From the NCBI RefSeq assembly GCF_001039355.2, contig NW_019775474.1, forward strand, positions 135,325 through 199,324: 64,000 bases of DNA. The letters are read 5' to 3'. Below, piece by piece: positions 1 to 14,493 of this stretch. The notes beneath the pieces are model-generated. The model searched no databases. It was not told the DNA's origin and saw nothing but the letters and a program-made list of their open reading frames with translations. Within the stretch, counting starts at the first letter, position 1. The number at the start of each line of letters is the position of its first letter. Made by a program: the position numbers and the translations under genes. The stretch comes from Lingula anatina. Lineage: Eukaryota; Brachiopoda; Lingulata; Lingulida; Lingulidae.

Positions 1-390
1 GAAATTGACCTTTCACCTACCTTTTGATGAACTTTTGATATATTTTTTTGCATATTTTGAAAATTCTTGTTGATTGCAATTTTACAGCTTGTCAAGCAAA
101 AGACTGGTGGCTGTGTCCCTTATTTTGTGTATGTGGGGGTCTATACGAATGCGCTTGCTCCAGCTGGTGGTACAATATTCGGAGGCGGTATCGCCTCTCT
201 GATCCTCTAGTTTTTATCTAGTTGCGGTTTTTCTTCTAAAAGCATCTTAATGAAACTGATTTTAAATTGCCCTTTTTTTTTGTCAAGATTAAAATAATAA
301 CTGCAATTTAAATTCTTTCTTCTGAAGCAATATGAACAATCTTTGTAAAGAAATCCCCGCTGGTTCCTCTGGTCTCCATCTTGTCTGCAG
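1..390. other. Upstream PRMT7 intron/exon region, unassigned
   Basis: No exon could be confirmed here. A splice-acceptor-like stretch (T-rich tract then ACAG near 80-87) precedes about 120 bases that stay open in more than one frame, but none of the translations matches the PRMT7 segment expected at this point well enough to call. The rest is AT-rich, and the PRMT7 acceptor (TTGTCTGCAG) ends at 390. The 5' half of PRMT7 lies outside the window. Confidence 0.4.
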
Positions 391-3300
391 CAGACCACGG
401 CTGGGTATGTTAAACGACTGTCACAGAAGGGAAGCTTATATTGGAGCTTTAAGGAAGGTAATAGTTATTCATAGTGAGATAATGTCATCTCCACATTTTT
501 CTGGATGTTGATTTTTTTTAGCAAGCTTGACTCTTTTTGGTAACAATACTATTCGTCCAGTCTTACAATATGTTTATATGGAACAGAAATAAAAAAAACA
601 AACATAAAAGTGAAGCTTATAGTGGACCTTTGAGATGGGTATTATTCATAGTGAAATAAAATTGCTTTTAATGCATTTTTCTGTTTTTCTTTTGATATTA
701 GTTATGGGCAGAATTAACTCAGTTTAATAACAGTTCAATTAATCTATCTTTTACTTAACAAGTTGATACAAGTTAAAAAAAAAAGCATTACTTTTTAAGT
801 TTTGAATTATTATTTCAAAAAGAAAAATTGTAAATACATTAAGCCAGTATAAAAGACTTAATATACTTGTGATGTGTGTAAGGCAAATGCATAAATGAAA
901 TTGATATTGGGAAATATAAACAACCAAGTATTGATCTTTTATGATATGAAAGGTTATCAAAGAAGATAGCATATGTCTTTGCGTCAGTGATGGATCTCAA
1001 TTGCCCCTGATTGCTGCAGCTTTAGGAGCTAAAAAAGTAAGTTACACTGTAATAAAACATTCAGCTCAAATTTTTATGAGACTTCTTTTTAATATACTGT
1101 GTTTATGTATCCTCTAGATAAACAGGTGGAACCCTACTTTCTAGTTTTAACTGTGCCACATTTCCTTTGTTTAAGTCAGATAGTATCTGGCCTATGTAAG
1201 GAGGTTGGTACATACACACAAGCATACGTGTGTGCAATCTCAGTTATTGTGAGTTGATATTTGATCTACAGGCTCGTACCACAAAAACCTCATTTTACCT
1301 AGCTTAGGTCAGCATGCATGTGTGCACATTTGTGCTCAGACAGGTACACATGCACACAAACATATATCAGCATGGGCAATCTCAATTGTCATTGATTTAT
1401 ATTATATTACATTTTTTCAGGTGTATGTCACAGAAACCTCGCCTGCCTCCAGGACGCTGAGCAGAGATTATGTGAAGTCCAATAATTTGGACAGTGTGGT
1501 CACCATACTGGACAAGAGTCCTGGGGATATAACACAGGAGGATTTAGGTGGAAATAAGGTATCAATTAACAGGCAGATTATCATAATTTATTATTATTGT
1601 TGTCGTTGTCATGACACCAGTCAGATATAAAGGGAGATTGAACTACAAACAAGGTGACTTGGTTTATTTAGTTTGGATAAAACAAAACTGGAATATGATA
1701 GAAATTCAAATACAAGTTTTTTTTCAGATTTCAAATATGTGTAGCAGAACTGCTTGTCTGCCTTTCTGGTACAGATTGTCCCATATTACATTATGGTAAA
1801 GTTAATTTGAGATGGCAGCTTTTATCTCCACTTGCCCCATTCATTATATCTTTTTATTTCAGATCACTTTGTGTATGGCAGAACCATATTTCTACTCTTC
1901 ACTTCTTCACTGGCATAATCTGTATTTCTGGTACAGTTGGTCACATTTGTCAGACCTCATGGTGGACAGTGTTACCATACTGCCCAGGAGAGCCATCTTA
2001 AAGGCTGCAGCAATGGAGTTTGACAACCTGTGGAAGATCCGGGCACCTGTGGGGAACTGCGAGGGATTCGACTTAGGACAGTTCGATCAACTTATTGAGG
2101 TAAGTTTAATGGGAAAACTACTGTAAAAATTGAGAAAGCATGACTTGTTTTATAATTTAAGATTGCTGTTTCAGACTTTTTTTTCCATTTTGAAATATCA
2201 TTCAAGAAAGTTGCTTATTTTACTTTAAAAATATTATGATAGTGAAAAAATATTGAATTAATTTTGGTGTTTTTCTCATGTTTTTTGTATTTGATGCAAT
2301 ATTAAAGTATGGGGATGTAAAAACTGCATGCTTTGAAAAACAGTTGGTCTTATTCTCCTTAAGTTTTCCAGTTCAAAAGCAGGGATGAAAGATTTATTGT
2401 ACTACATAGAGAATATATTCACCATCATTATATGTTATCTGAAAATTCCTCTCTGTCTCTTTATTCGCAATATGGAATTATGAAGGTGCTGCACTGACAC
2501 TCCACCCACCAAGTTTTTCTGAAAGTTCAGGTGCCTCAAATTGACCAGCAAATATGATAAAAATACAGTAAAGAGTCTTTGATTATCAGCATATTGATTC
2601 TCTTTACTTAGAAGTAAATAATGGTTTGTTAATCAATTCAAGGCACCTAAACAACTGATGGCATCTCCCTTGCAAGATCAAGTGAAAAAAGGTTAATATA
2701 TGACTTTAATGAAATCATTTCAGAAGGCCTGTGATATTTCTGATGACAGTGTGGAACCCCAACCACTATGGGAGTATCCTGGAACAGCTGTGTCCACTCC
2801 ATTTACTCTGCTGGAATTGGACATGACAACACCGGTCTCTCAGATCACACATCCGATCAGAAATGAAGGGACTATAGCATTGCAGGGGTAAGTTGATTTG
2901 CCTTTTGGGTCAGAAAAAAGAGAAATATATTTATAAGGAGTTTATGTGATATATATAATTTAATTATTCTGAACAGCTGAAAACCTGGGGGGTGGGGGGC
3001 ATTAATCTGTGACCATTTACTTGGGTGTTATTCCCCTTGATCTATCTGTTTTCCAAACCAGTGTTATAACATCAGTTTTAATTGTGGCATATGCTGTAGA
3101 GATATTATAAAAAAGTAATGCCATTTTTTCCTTTTATCCAATAAAATTGAATCATTTCAGCAGTGATACTTGCCATGGAGTGGCTATTTGGATGGAATAT
3201 GACTTGGATGATGACCACACAGTATGTACTGGACCCAGGGGTCAGCAAGTTCAACCAGGGGTCAAGGTCAACTGGGATTATTACACCAGACAGGGTGTAC

Positions 3301-3404
3301 ACCTTTTTAAAACACCAGTTAAAGTGACTTCAAAGACAAGTGTTACTTTCAGTGCTTTGTTTAATCCCAGTGATGGTGATGTGAAACTGACTTTTAATGT
3401 GTGA
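391..3404 (+). CDS. PRMT7: PRMT7, 3' half (protein arginine N-methyltransferase 7)
   Basis: This is the C-terminal half of a type III protein arginine methyltransferase, which monomethylates arginine in histones and RNA-binding proteins. Six exons share one frame: 391-457, 953-1036, 1421-1558, 1863-2099, 2724-2887 and 3161-3404 (stop TGA 3402-3404), about 311 codons. All introns are GT-AG. Recognition rests on ordered matches to the second methyltransferase module of animal PRMT7: RPRLGMLND, VIKEDSICLCVSDGSQLPLI, LLHWHNLYFWY, LWKIRAPVGNCEGFD, PQPLWEYPG and VAIWMEYDL. The known family has two tandem methyltransferase modules in about 690 residues; only the second, catalytically degenerate one is visible. 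The start is outside the window. The segment from about 516 onward is repeated after the single N at 4517. Identification is firm; completeness upstream is unknown. Confidence 0.88.
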
Positions 3405-3426
3405 TAAGGTTAATTTTTCTAATGTA

Positions 3427-3457
3427 AATAAATTATTAATTTTTTAATGGAAATAAA
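3427..3457 (+). promoter_or_regulatory. PRMT7 poly(A) signals (two AATAAA)
   Basis: Two canonical AATAAA hexamers lie at 3427-3432 and 3452-3457, 23 and 48 bases after the PRMT7 stop codon. They would give a very short 3' UTR. The second copy of the gene has the equivalent hexamer near 7452. Confidence 0.5.
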
Positions 3458-4472
3458 TGATTTATTATTATTATTATCTTTGTATGCTTTAATAACTAAA
3501 AGGCAGTTTTGCACCCTCAATTTCATATACAGAAACTGCTTTTACTGAAGAACTTAAATGGAATGAAGCTAAAAATTGGCAATCCGCTTTCCTAAATGTT
3601 TATCCTTTTTTGTAAAAAGGTTCACCTTAGATTTTGAATGCATTTGAATTTTGAACTTTTTTATTCTTTATCCTTTGTGAAATGAGGTCATTTTACTGGG
3701 CAATTTGTGACTTTCACTTTTCTTTTTCAGTGACGCAACTAGTCTTTTTAAATCTGATATAATATGATTATATTTCCTGTGAACCGTGATCACTACCCTC
3801 CCAAATGTGACCCTCATCAAAAATCACCATATTCAAAAACTGTGTCTAATTCCTTGTACCCTCTTGGTTGAGATGTCCACTTTAATAAGCATCTTTTTCA
3901 AACAGGGTCCTAATCTTATTGCAAAAATGCAAAATCTTGGGCCAGTTAATAAGTCTACTATAATGGATCTGTCAGTCGTTGTTATGTACCTTCCCACTTA
4001 TTTTATCAGCAAACAATAAAAGAAGTGCTAATCACACTGTATAAATGATTCATAGGAGTAAAATACTGTTCCAGTTCAAAAACGAGCATGATCTGAAGTA
4101 GAAGGACAGTATTGTTATTATGTCTTTATGCCATGGCTAGGTGAAAAAATACAACAAATGACACCACAAATATACAAAGATTATTATTATTAATCCAAAT
4201 AAAAACAAGTGAAGCTAAATTTACATAACCATATTACAGACAGACAAGAGCTCTGGATTAAAAGTGATCTACACAGTATGCTGTCTTACTCTAGCCAGCA
4301 GAGTTTACATCACAAAAAGATATCCCCCTACCCTAACCAATACCAGGATTTGATAACTATAAATAATATACTACAATTGACATCAAGAGGAACAGATTAT
4401 TTCTGTGAAGCTTCACTCCTCTAACCTTTTATGGATGGCAATACATGGACAAATCAATCAATCAATCAATCA

Positions 4473-4516
<44 letters not shown>
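3458..4516. other. PRMT7 3' flank ending in microsatellite
   Basis: No gene was recognised here. The sequence is AT-rich and is repeated, with scattered differences, downstream at about 7480-8508. It ends in an (AATC)n run at about 4452-4475 and an (AT)n run at about 4476-4516 that abuts the single N at 4517. This looks like a contig that stopped in a microsatellite. Confidence 0.6.
4452..4516. repeat. (AATC)n(AT)n microsatellite
   Basis: Tandem AATC units followed by a long AT run ending at the N at 4517. The equivalent tract in the second copy (about 8467-8510) is shorter and is followed by poly-T. Confidence 0.9.
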
Positions 4517-4970
4517 NTTTTAGCAAGCTTGACTCTTTTTGGTAACAATACTATTCGTCCAGTCTTACAATATGTTTGTATGGAACAGAAATAAAAAAAA
4601 AACAAACATAAAAGTGAAGCTTATAGTGGACCTTTGAGATGGGTATTATTCATAGTGAGATAAAATTGCTTTTAATGCATTTTTCTGTTTTTCTTTTGAT
4701 ATTAGTTATGGGCAGAATTAACTCAGTTTAATAACAGTTCAATTAATCTAATCTTTTACTTAACAAGTTGATACAAGTTAAAAAAAAAAAAAGCTTTACT
4801 TTTTAAGTTTTGAATTATTATTTCAAAAAGAAAAATTGTAATTATTGTAAATTTTTCATACATTAAGCCAGTATAAAAGACTTGATATACTTGTGATGTG
4901 TGTAAGGCAAATGCATAAATGATATTGGGAAATATAAACAACCAAGTATTGATCTTTTATGATATGAAAG

Positions 4971-7429
4971 GTTATCAAAGAAGATAGCATATGTCTTTGC
5001 GTCAGTGATGGATCTCAATTGCCCCTGATTGCTGCAGCTTTAGGAGCTAAAAAAGTAAGTTACACTGTAATAAAACATTCAGCTCAAATTTTTATGAGAC
5101 TTCTTTTTAATATACTGTGTTTATGTATCCTGTAGATAAACAGGTGGAACCCTACTTTCTAGTTTTAACTGTGCCACATTTCCTTTGTTTAAGTCAGATA
5201 GTATCTGGCCTATGTAAGGAGGTTGGTACATACACACAAGCATACGTGTGTGCAATCTCAGTTATTGTGAGTTGATATTTGATCTACAGGCTCGTACCAC
5301 AAAAACCTCATTTTACCTAGCTTAGGTCAGCATGCATGCGTGCACATTTGTGCTCAGACAGGTACACATGCACACAAACATATATCAGCATGGGCAATCT
5401 CAATTGTCATTGATTTATATTATATTACATTTTTTCAGGTGTATGTCACAGAAACCTCGCCTGCCTCCAGGACGCTGAGCAGAGATTATGTGAAGTCCAA
5501 TAATTTGGACAGTGTGGTCACCATACTGGACAAGAGTCCTGGGGATATAACACAGGAGGATTTAGGTGGAAATAAGGTATCAATTAACAGGCAGATTATC
5601 ATAATTTATTATTATTGTTGTCGTTGTCATGACACCAGTCAGATATAAATTGAGATTGAACTACAAACAAGGTGACTTGGTTTATGTAGATTGGATAAAA
5701 CAAAACTGGAATATGATAGAAATTCAAATACAATTTTTTTTTTCAGATTTCAAATATGTATAGCAGAACTGTATGTCTGCCTTTCTGGTACAGCTTGTCC
5801 CATATTACATAATGGTAAAGTTTATTTGAGATTGCAGCCGTTATCTCCACTTGCCCCATTCATTATAATATCTTTTTATTTCAGATCACTTTGTTTATGG
5901 CAGAACCATATTTCTACTCGTCACTTCTTCACTGGCATAACCTGTATTTCTGGTACAGCTGGTCACATTTGTCAGACCTCATGGTGGACAGTGTTACCAT
6001 ACTGCCTAGGAGAGCCATCTTAAAGGCTGTAGCAATGGAGTTTGACAACCTGTGGAAGATCCGGGCACCTGTGGGGAACTGCGAGGGATTCGACTTAGGA
6101 CAGTTCGATCAACTTATTGAGGTAAGTTTAATGGGAAAATTACTGTAAAAATTGAGAAAGCATGACTTGTTTTATAATTCAAGAATGCTGTTTCAGACTT
6201 TTTTTTACCATTTTGAGATATCATTCAAGAAAGTTGCTTATTTTACTTAAAAAATATTATGATAATGAAAAAATATTGAATTAATTTTGGTGTTTTTCTC
6301 ATGTTTTTTTGTATTTGATGCAATATTAAAGTATGGGGATGTAAAAACTGCATGCTTTGAAAAACAGTTGGTCTTATTCTCCTTAATTTTTCCAGTTCAA
6401 AAGCAGGGATGAAAGATTTATTGTACTACATAGACAATATTCACCATCATTATATGTTATCTGAAAATTCCTCTCTGTCTCTTTATTCACAATATGGAAT
6501 TATGAAGGTGCTGCACTGACACTCCACCCACCAAGTTTTTCTGAAAGTTCAGGTGCCTCAAATTGACCAGCAAATATGATAAAAATACAGTAAAGAGTCT
6601 TTGATTATCAGCATATTGATTCTCTTTACTTAGAAGTAAATAATGGTTTGTTAATCAATTCAAGGCACCTAAACAACTGATGGCATCTCCCTTGTAAGAT
6701 CAGGTGAAAAAAGGTTAATATATGACTTTAATGAAATCATTTCAGAAGGCCTGTGATATTTCTGATGACAGTGTGGAACCCCAACCACTATGGGAGTATC
6801 CTGGAACAGCTGTGTCCACTCCATTTACTCTGCTGGAACTGGACATGACAACACCGGTCTCTCAGATCACACATCTGATCAGAAATGAAGGGACTATAGC
6901 ATTGCAGGGGTAAGTTGATTTGCCTTTTGGGCCAGAAAAAAGAGAAATATATGTATAAGGAGTTTATGTGATATATATAATTTAATTATTCTGAACAGCT
7001 GAAAACCTGGGGGGTGGGGGGCATTAATCTGTGACCATTTACTTGGGTGTTATTCCCCTTGATCTATCTGTTTTCCAAACGAGTGTTATAACATCAGTTT
7101 TAATTGTGGCATATATGCTGTAGAGATATTATAAAGAAGTAATGCCATTTTTTTCCTTTTATCCAATAAAAATGAATCATTTCAGCAGTGATACTTGCCA
7201 TGGGGTGGCTATTTGGATGGAATATGACTTGGATGATGACCACACAGTATGTACTGGACCCAGGGGTCAGCAAGTTCAACCAGGGGTCAAGGTCAACTGG
7301 GATTATTACACCAGACAGGGTGTACACCTTTTTAAAACACCAGTTAAAGTGACTCCAAGGACAAGTGTTACTTTCAGTGCTTTGTTTAATCCCAGTGATG
7401 GTGATGTGAAACTGAATTTTAACGTGTGA
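4971..7429 (+). pseudogene. PRMT7: PRMT7 second copy, 5'-truncated (probable haplotype duplicate)
   Basis: Five exons repeat the preceding gene with identical exon lengths and splice phases: 4971-5054, 5439-5576, 5885-6121, 6746-6909 and 7186-7429 (stop TGA). The copy of exon 391-457 is missing because the duplicate begins inside the following intron, just after the N at 4517. There is no start codon context and no methyltransferase N-terminus. Amino-acid differences from the first copy are few and conservative in placement: C to F in the ITLCM segment, A to V before AMEF, P to L after ITH, SK to PR and T to N near the C-terminus. All five exons remain open, so this is not decay. It is called a pseudogene only because it cannot be a complete gene. 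The likely truth is an alternative allele of the same locus. Confidence 0.75.
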
Positions 7430-8980
7430 TAAGGTTAATTTTTCTAATGTAAATAAATTATTAATTTTTTAATGGAAATAAATGATTGATTATTATTATT
7501 ATCTTTGTATGCTTTAATAACGAAAAGGCAGTTTTGCACCCTTAATTTCATATACAGAAACTGCTATTTCTGAGGAACTTAAATGGAATGAAGCTAAAAA
7601 TCGGCAATCAGCTTTCCTAAATGTTTCTTTTTTGTAAAAAAGGTTCACCTTTGATTTTGAATGCAACTTTTTTATTCTTTATCCTTTGTGAAATGAGGTC
7701 ATTTTACTGGGCAATTTGTGATTGTCACTTTCCTTTTTCAGTGACATGGCTAGTCTTTTTTAAACTGTGATAATATAAATTTGTGATTATATTTTCTGTG
7801 AACCGTGATCACTACCCTCCGAAATGTGACCCTCATCATAAATCACCATATTCAAAAACTGTGTCTAATTCCTTGTACCCTCTTGGTTGAGATGTCCACT
7901 TTAATAATCATCTTTTTTAAATAGGGTCTTAATCTTATTGCAAAAAAGCAAAATTTTGGGCCAGTTTATGTCTACTTAAATGGATCTATCAGTCGTTATG
8001 TACCTTCCCACTAATTTTATTAGCAAACACAATAAAAGAAGTGCTAATCACACTGTATAAATGATTAATAGGAGTAAAATACTGTTCCATTTCAAAAACT
8101 AGCATGATCTGAAGTAAAAGTTAGGACAGTGTTTCTATTGTGTCATGGCTAGGTGAAAGAAAAGGTAACAAATGACACCACAAATATACAAAGACTATTA
8201 TTATTAGTCCCAATAAAAACAAGTGAAGCTAAATTTACATAACCATATTACAGACAGACAAGAGCTCTGCATTAAAAGTGATCTACACAGTATGCTGTCT
8301 TACTCTAGCCAGCAGAGTTTACATCACAAAAAGATATCCTCCTACCCTAACCAATACCAGGATTTGATAACTATAAATAATATACTACAATTGACATCAA
8401 GAGGAACAGATTATTTGTCTGTGAAGCTTCACTCCTCTAACCTTTTATGGATGGCAATACATGGACAAATCAATCAATCAATCAATCAATCATATATATA
8501 TATATATATTTTTTTTTTTTACAAAATGACCATTTATAAAAATGAGATGGTAAGTTACCTTGTAGATGACATTTCCAATATATAATATTGAACTACTATA
8601 AACCCAGATATAAACTGATATAAAAGTATGATACTAACTTCCAGCCAAATGCAATGAAATTCTCTCAGGTTGCATGGGGCACATGAACACAGCATTATCA
8701 AGGGTCACTCTCATTAGTAAATAGTAGATTACTTGATACTTGACGATATAGACTTTTAAACCACTGTCCCAGTGCCCTGGGACTGATGGGACAGCCAATC
8801 TAGTGACCTGTGGTGGTGGTATACACATTTCTAAACCCAAAAAATTGGCCTTAAATTTTAGACAAGTATATTTGGTCTACTTCAATACAAAATAAAACAT
8901 TAGGAGTGTCTTTGAATTAAATATTAGCCTCTATCATAAACCATGCCTTTTGTGTTACAAAGCAGGAACAATGAAAATTT
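7430..8980. other. Intergenic, second copy of PRMT7 3' flank then unique DNA
   Basis: Up to about 8510 this repeats the 3' flank of the first PRMT7 copy, including AATAAA near 7452. After the microsatellite and poly-T run (about 8509-8520) the sequence becomes unique in the window. A 68-codon minus-strand open frame at 8634-8840 has no recognisable similarity and no splice or coding support. No gene is called. Confidence 0.6.
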
Positions 8981-9138
8981 GGGGCTGTAGCGATAGTCCG
9001 AAGGTTCAATAGTCCGAAGGTTCATTGGTCCTAATGTTCACTATAGAACCTTCGGACAAATGAACCCTTGATTAAAAAATCGATGAAAATGTTACCACTT
9101 TTCGGACCAATGAACCTTCAGACTATCGAGACACCCCC
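8981..9138. mobile_element. 158-bp MITE with 8-bp target-site duplication
   Basis: A perfect 8-bp direct repeat GAAAATTT sits immediately outside both ends (8973-8980 and 9139-9146). The ends are inverted repeats about 28 bp long with a few mismatches: left begins GGGGCTGTAGCGATAGTC, and the right end read in reverse complement begins GGGGGTGTCTCGATAGTC. The interior holds further direct and inverted copies of the GTCCGAAGGTTCA unit, so the whole element can fold into a hairpin. There is no coding capacity. Eight-base duplications are typical of hAT and P-type DNA transposons; which one applies cannot be settled from the termini. Confidence 0.75.
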
Positions 9139-9146
9139 GAAAATTT

Positions 9147-10604
9147 AATTGGACAACTTATTTTTCTTGTGACAAATTTCTGTCTTAAAGAAACGAGCCT
9201 CTGCTTATTCCAATATCTAAACAATGTTATAATAATTTTGCTTCGATTTGAAATCATATTTTACAGTATGTGTGATCTGATTTCTGTATCACAATATGTA
9301 ACAGCAATAATATTAAGTTATACTTAACACTCAGTAAATTGTATGCAAAAAATTTTCAGACCTCGTATTACATAAACTACATCTTCTGCCATAGATGTGT
9401 ATTCATGCCCCAAACATTAAGCCTTTGCAATGAAATACAGCATTATACAGTATTTGAATATATAACATGCTGAGCATATAAAATAAAGAGATATTGAAGC
9501 AATATATATATATATGTATTTAATTCTTCCCCCTCTGGTACATTGGTCACTTTTCTGAATTGATATACAGCGTATAATTCAACTCGACCAAAAACAAAAA
9601 AGAATAAAGTCTCAAAAGGATAGTTATGAAAAACAAAAAAGAAATAAATAGTAATAATTAACAAGGAAGACATGTCACAGAACCATTTGGTAACTTGTCC
9701 TATTGATGACAGCACATGACAGTAATCCAACACATGCAAAACAAGCCATAACATTACATGGCTTATAAATCAACCCATTGGTTTTTATCATTAATGAACC
9801 AGATCTTCAGGTTTTTAAAAAGTTGTCACTTGCACAGTCTTGTAAAGACATGATCACCATTAACAGTTATACACACACATACTTTACGATGATGCAGACA
9901 GACTTAAGAATTTGATTAAAATTTCTGGAGTAGAAATCTGGCAATGCAGAGGTAGTGAAGATTCTAGAGTACAGATCAGCAAACTGACCCTCTTCTTACT
10001 GGGACCACACCTTCAAAGTAAAAAAAAAATATACCAGGCAAAGGGGTGAGCCTGCTTAGAAGAGATATTAACCCTGTGATGCTTTGTATCAGGTAATGTC
10101 CATCAGCTGCTTGTTTGCTTGCTGATCCCATGTGCTATCCATATTCTCTCTTTGTTCTTTCAAATCCCAATATATGATTGGCAAATGATGATATTGATAT
10201 CAACCATATCAACAGCTAGGATTGGACTTAACCTGCCAGGCTGCCACAGTAACTTCCCCACTCAAGGGGGTAAAAACTGGCCTTCACACCACCAATTTCC
10301 TTTGTTATACCCTTTCAGTAGATGAGTTATCACAGTTACCTCTTGAATTAATCAGGGATGAGACTGTTATTTTAGAGAAAAAGACAGAAAATATGGCATG
10401 GGATCCAGGGAGATGCATAGCCCAATGATATTTTTGGCTCCCAAAAAGTTGGAAATCTCCCAATAGTTGGAAAAATCTCTTCTTCTTCAATTCCTTACGT
10501 CAGCTAGGGTCTAGGGTACCAGCAAAGATTTTCCACTGATCTCTGCCATCTAGCAGAATAATCTCATCCTTGATTAATTTACACCACCTAAGCTTGGGCC
10601 TTCA
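9147..10604. other. Intergenic between PRMT7 and PRELID3 3' ends
   Basis: AT-rich DNA between two convergent genes. It may include the 3' UTR of PRELID3 (minus strand), whose stop is at 10605-10607. Open frames here, such as 9443-9754 on the minus strand and 10119-10325 on the plus strand, show no domain, splice structure or recognisable similarity. Nothing else is supported. Confidence 0.5.
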
Positions 10605-13484
<2,880 letters not shown>

Positions 13485-14493
13485 TTTCTCAAATGTTTCA
13501 GTAATAATTTCGCCAGATTTCGCACGGCACCTGCACCAGACGTGACACTCTTTCGTCAACCAAAGCACCTCCTTAAGGAGTGCATTGGGCAACAGAAAAT
13601 AGCCCAAAATATACTATGAGTTGATGAGAAAGACGAATCAGAAGTAAGCGTATGCTACCGATTAACAAACAAGCATATTTGTTGAAATAATGAACTACAA
13701 CGTGTATCAAAATGATTAATCTAGGTATTTTTGGCGCAAAGTAAGTGACCCACTTTTGTATCAATACGCGTGAGTAGCTGTGGTTTGTTAAGATTATTTT
13801 GATTTGCTGGTAATTTTAGATCGGATTGTGGTCCAATGAATTGACTTGTAACATTTCCTTTCGGATCCTTGACAACAGCGGCAAGATGGCGGTGAAAACA
13901 GTAACGTAATGGCAATGTACATAAAATTTTTCATGATTTATAGAGAGAAATGATACTTTTTGAATGTAAGTATACATTGCGTTTAATGCAGTATATGGAT
14001 ATAGAAGCTCTGATGACGATGCGTTGAACGTAAACCTTTTGCTTAACTGTAAAAGCAGCTATTTGTTCTAAACGCGCACTTGCAAAAATCCAATTTTTCA
14101 CTTTAGGCTTGCCATTGAATTTTTCGTAGTTTCTATTTATTTTTTTTTAATGGTGTTACCTTCGGCTATTGTAAAATTCCTGGTTTAAAGTTTTTAGAGG
14201 TGTCAATTAATGTAGTTAACAAACGTATGCTCACGTTATTAGACTTGAGTGAAATAATTTTGATTAAAAGTCTACTTTGATTTGATAGAATAAGTAAAAT
14301 ATACTGATATATTATGTTCATTTAAGTGAAAATTACAAAATTTCCTATATGTAAAATGACATGCACTTTGCATAAGAAATACACAACATAAATTGAAATT
14401 ATAAAGTTTCTTTATTAAAGTAAAAAAATACCCAAGAATTTGATTTGTTTTTGTTTTTTTATTTTTAGAAATAAGTAAGCCAAAGAAATCAAA
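13485..14493. promoter_or_regulatory. Head-to-head promoter region, PRELID3 / HYDIN
   Basis: PRELID3 (minus) and HYDIN (plus) start codons are 1,010 bases apart and diverge. CpG dinucleotides cluster at about 13500-13560 and around 13870-13920, unlike the AT-rich surroundings. CAAGATGGCGG at 13882-13892 matches the YY1-type ATGGCGG element often found at metazoan transcription starts. A splice donor candidate (AAT|GTAAGT, exon end at 13965) and the acceptor ending at 14468 suggest that HYDIN has a non-coding first exon roughly at 13870-13965; its ATG at 13886 would open an 8-codon upstream ORF. The start sites are inferred, not observed. Confidence 0.5.

Larger units (their letters stand above)
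516..8510. repeat. Direct ~4-kb duplication (516-4516 and 4518-8510) around an N
   Basis: The block beginning TTTTAGCAAGCTTGACTC at about 516 starts again immediately after the N at 4517 and runs colinearly through all later PRMT7 exons, introns, poly(A) signals and 3' flank to the same (AATC)n(AT)n microsatellite. Differences are scattered substitutions and small indels. Copy one stops in the microsatellite. Copy two continues past it, through poly-T, into unique DNA. This is best explained as two haplotypes placed in tandem. Confidence 0.85.

Noticed and set aside
1322-1630. 102-codon plus-strand ORF starting MHICAQTGTH (also at 5340-5648)
   Set aside because: Only the middle part is PRMT7 exon 1421-1558; the ends are intron read-through, so the stated start is not a real start.
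8634-8840. 68-codon minus-strand ORF in intergenic DNA
   Set aside because: No recognisable similarity, no splice signals that extend it, and a size expected by chance.
13901-13916. X-box (RFX)-like sequence GTAACGTAATGGCAAT upstream of HYDIN
   Set aside because: Half-sites deviate from the consensus and the spacer is too long; I would not call it without a scored motif search.
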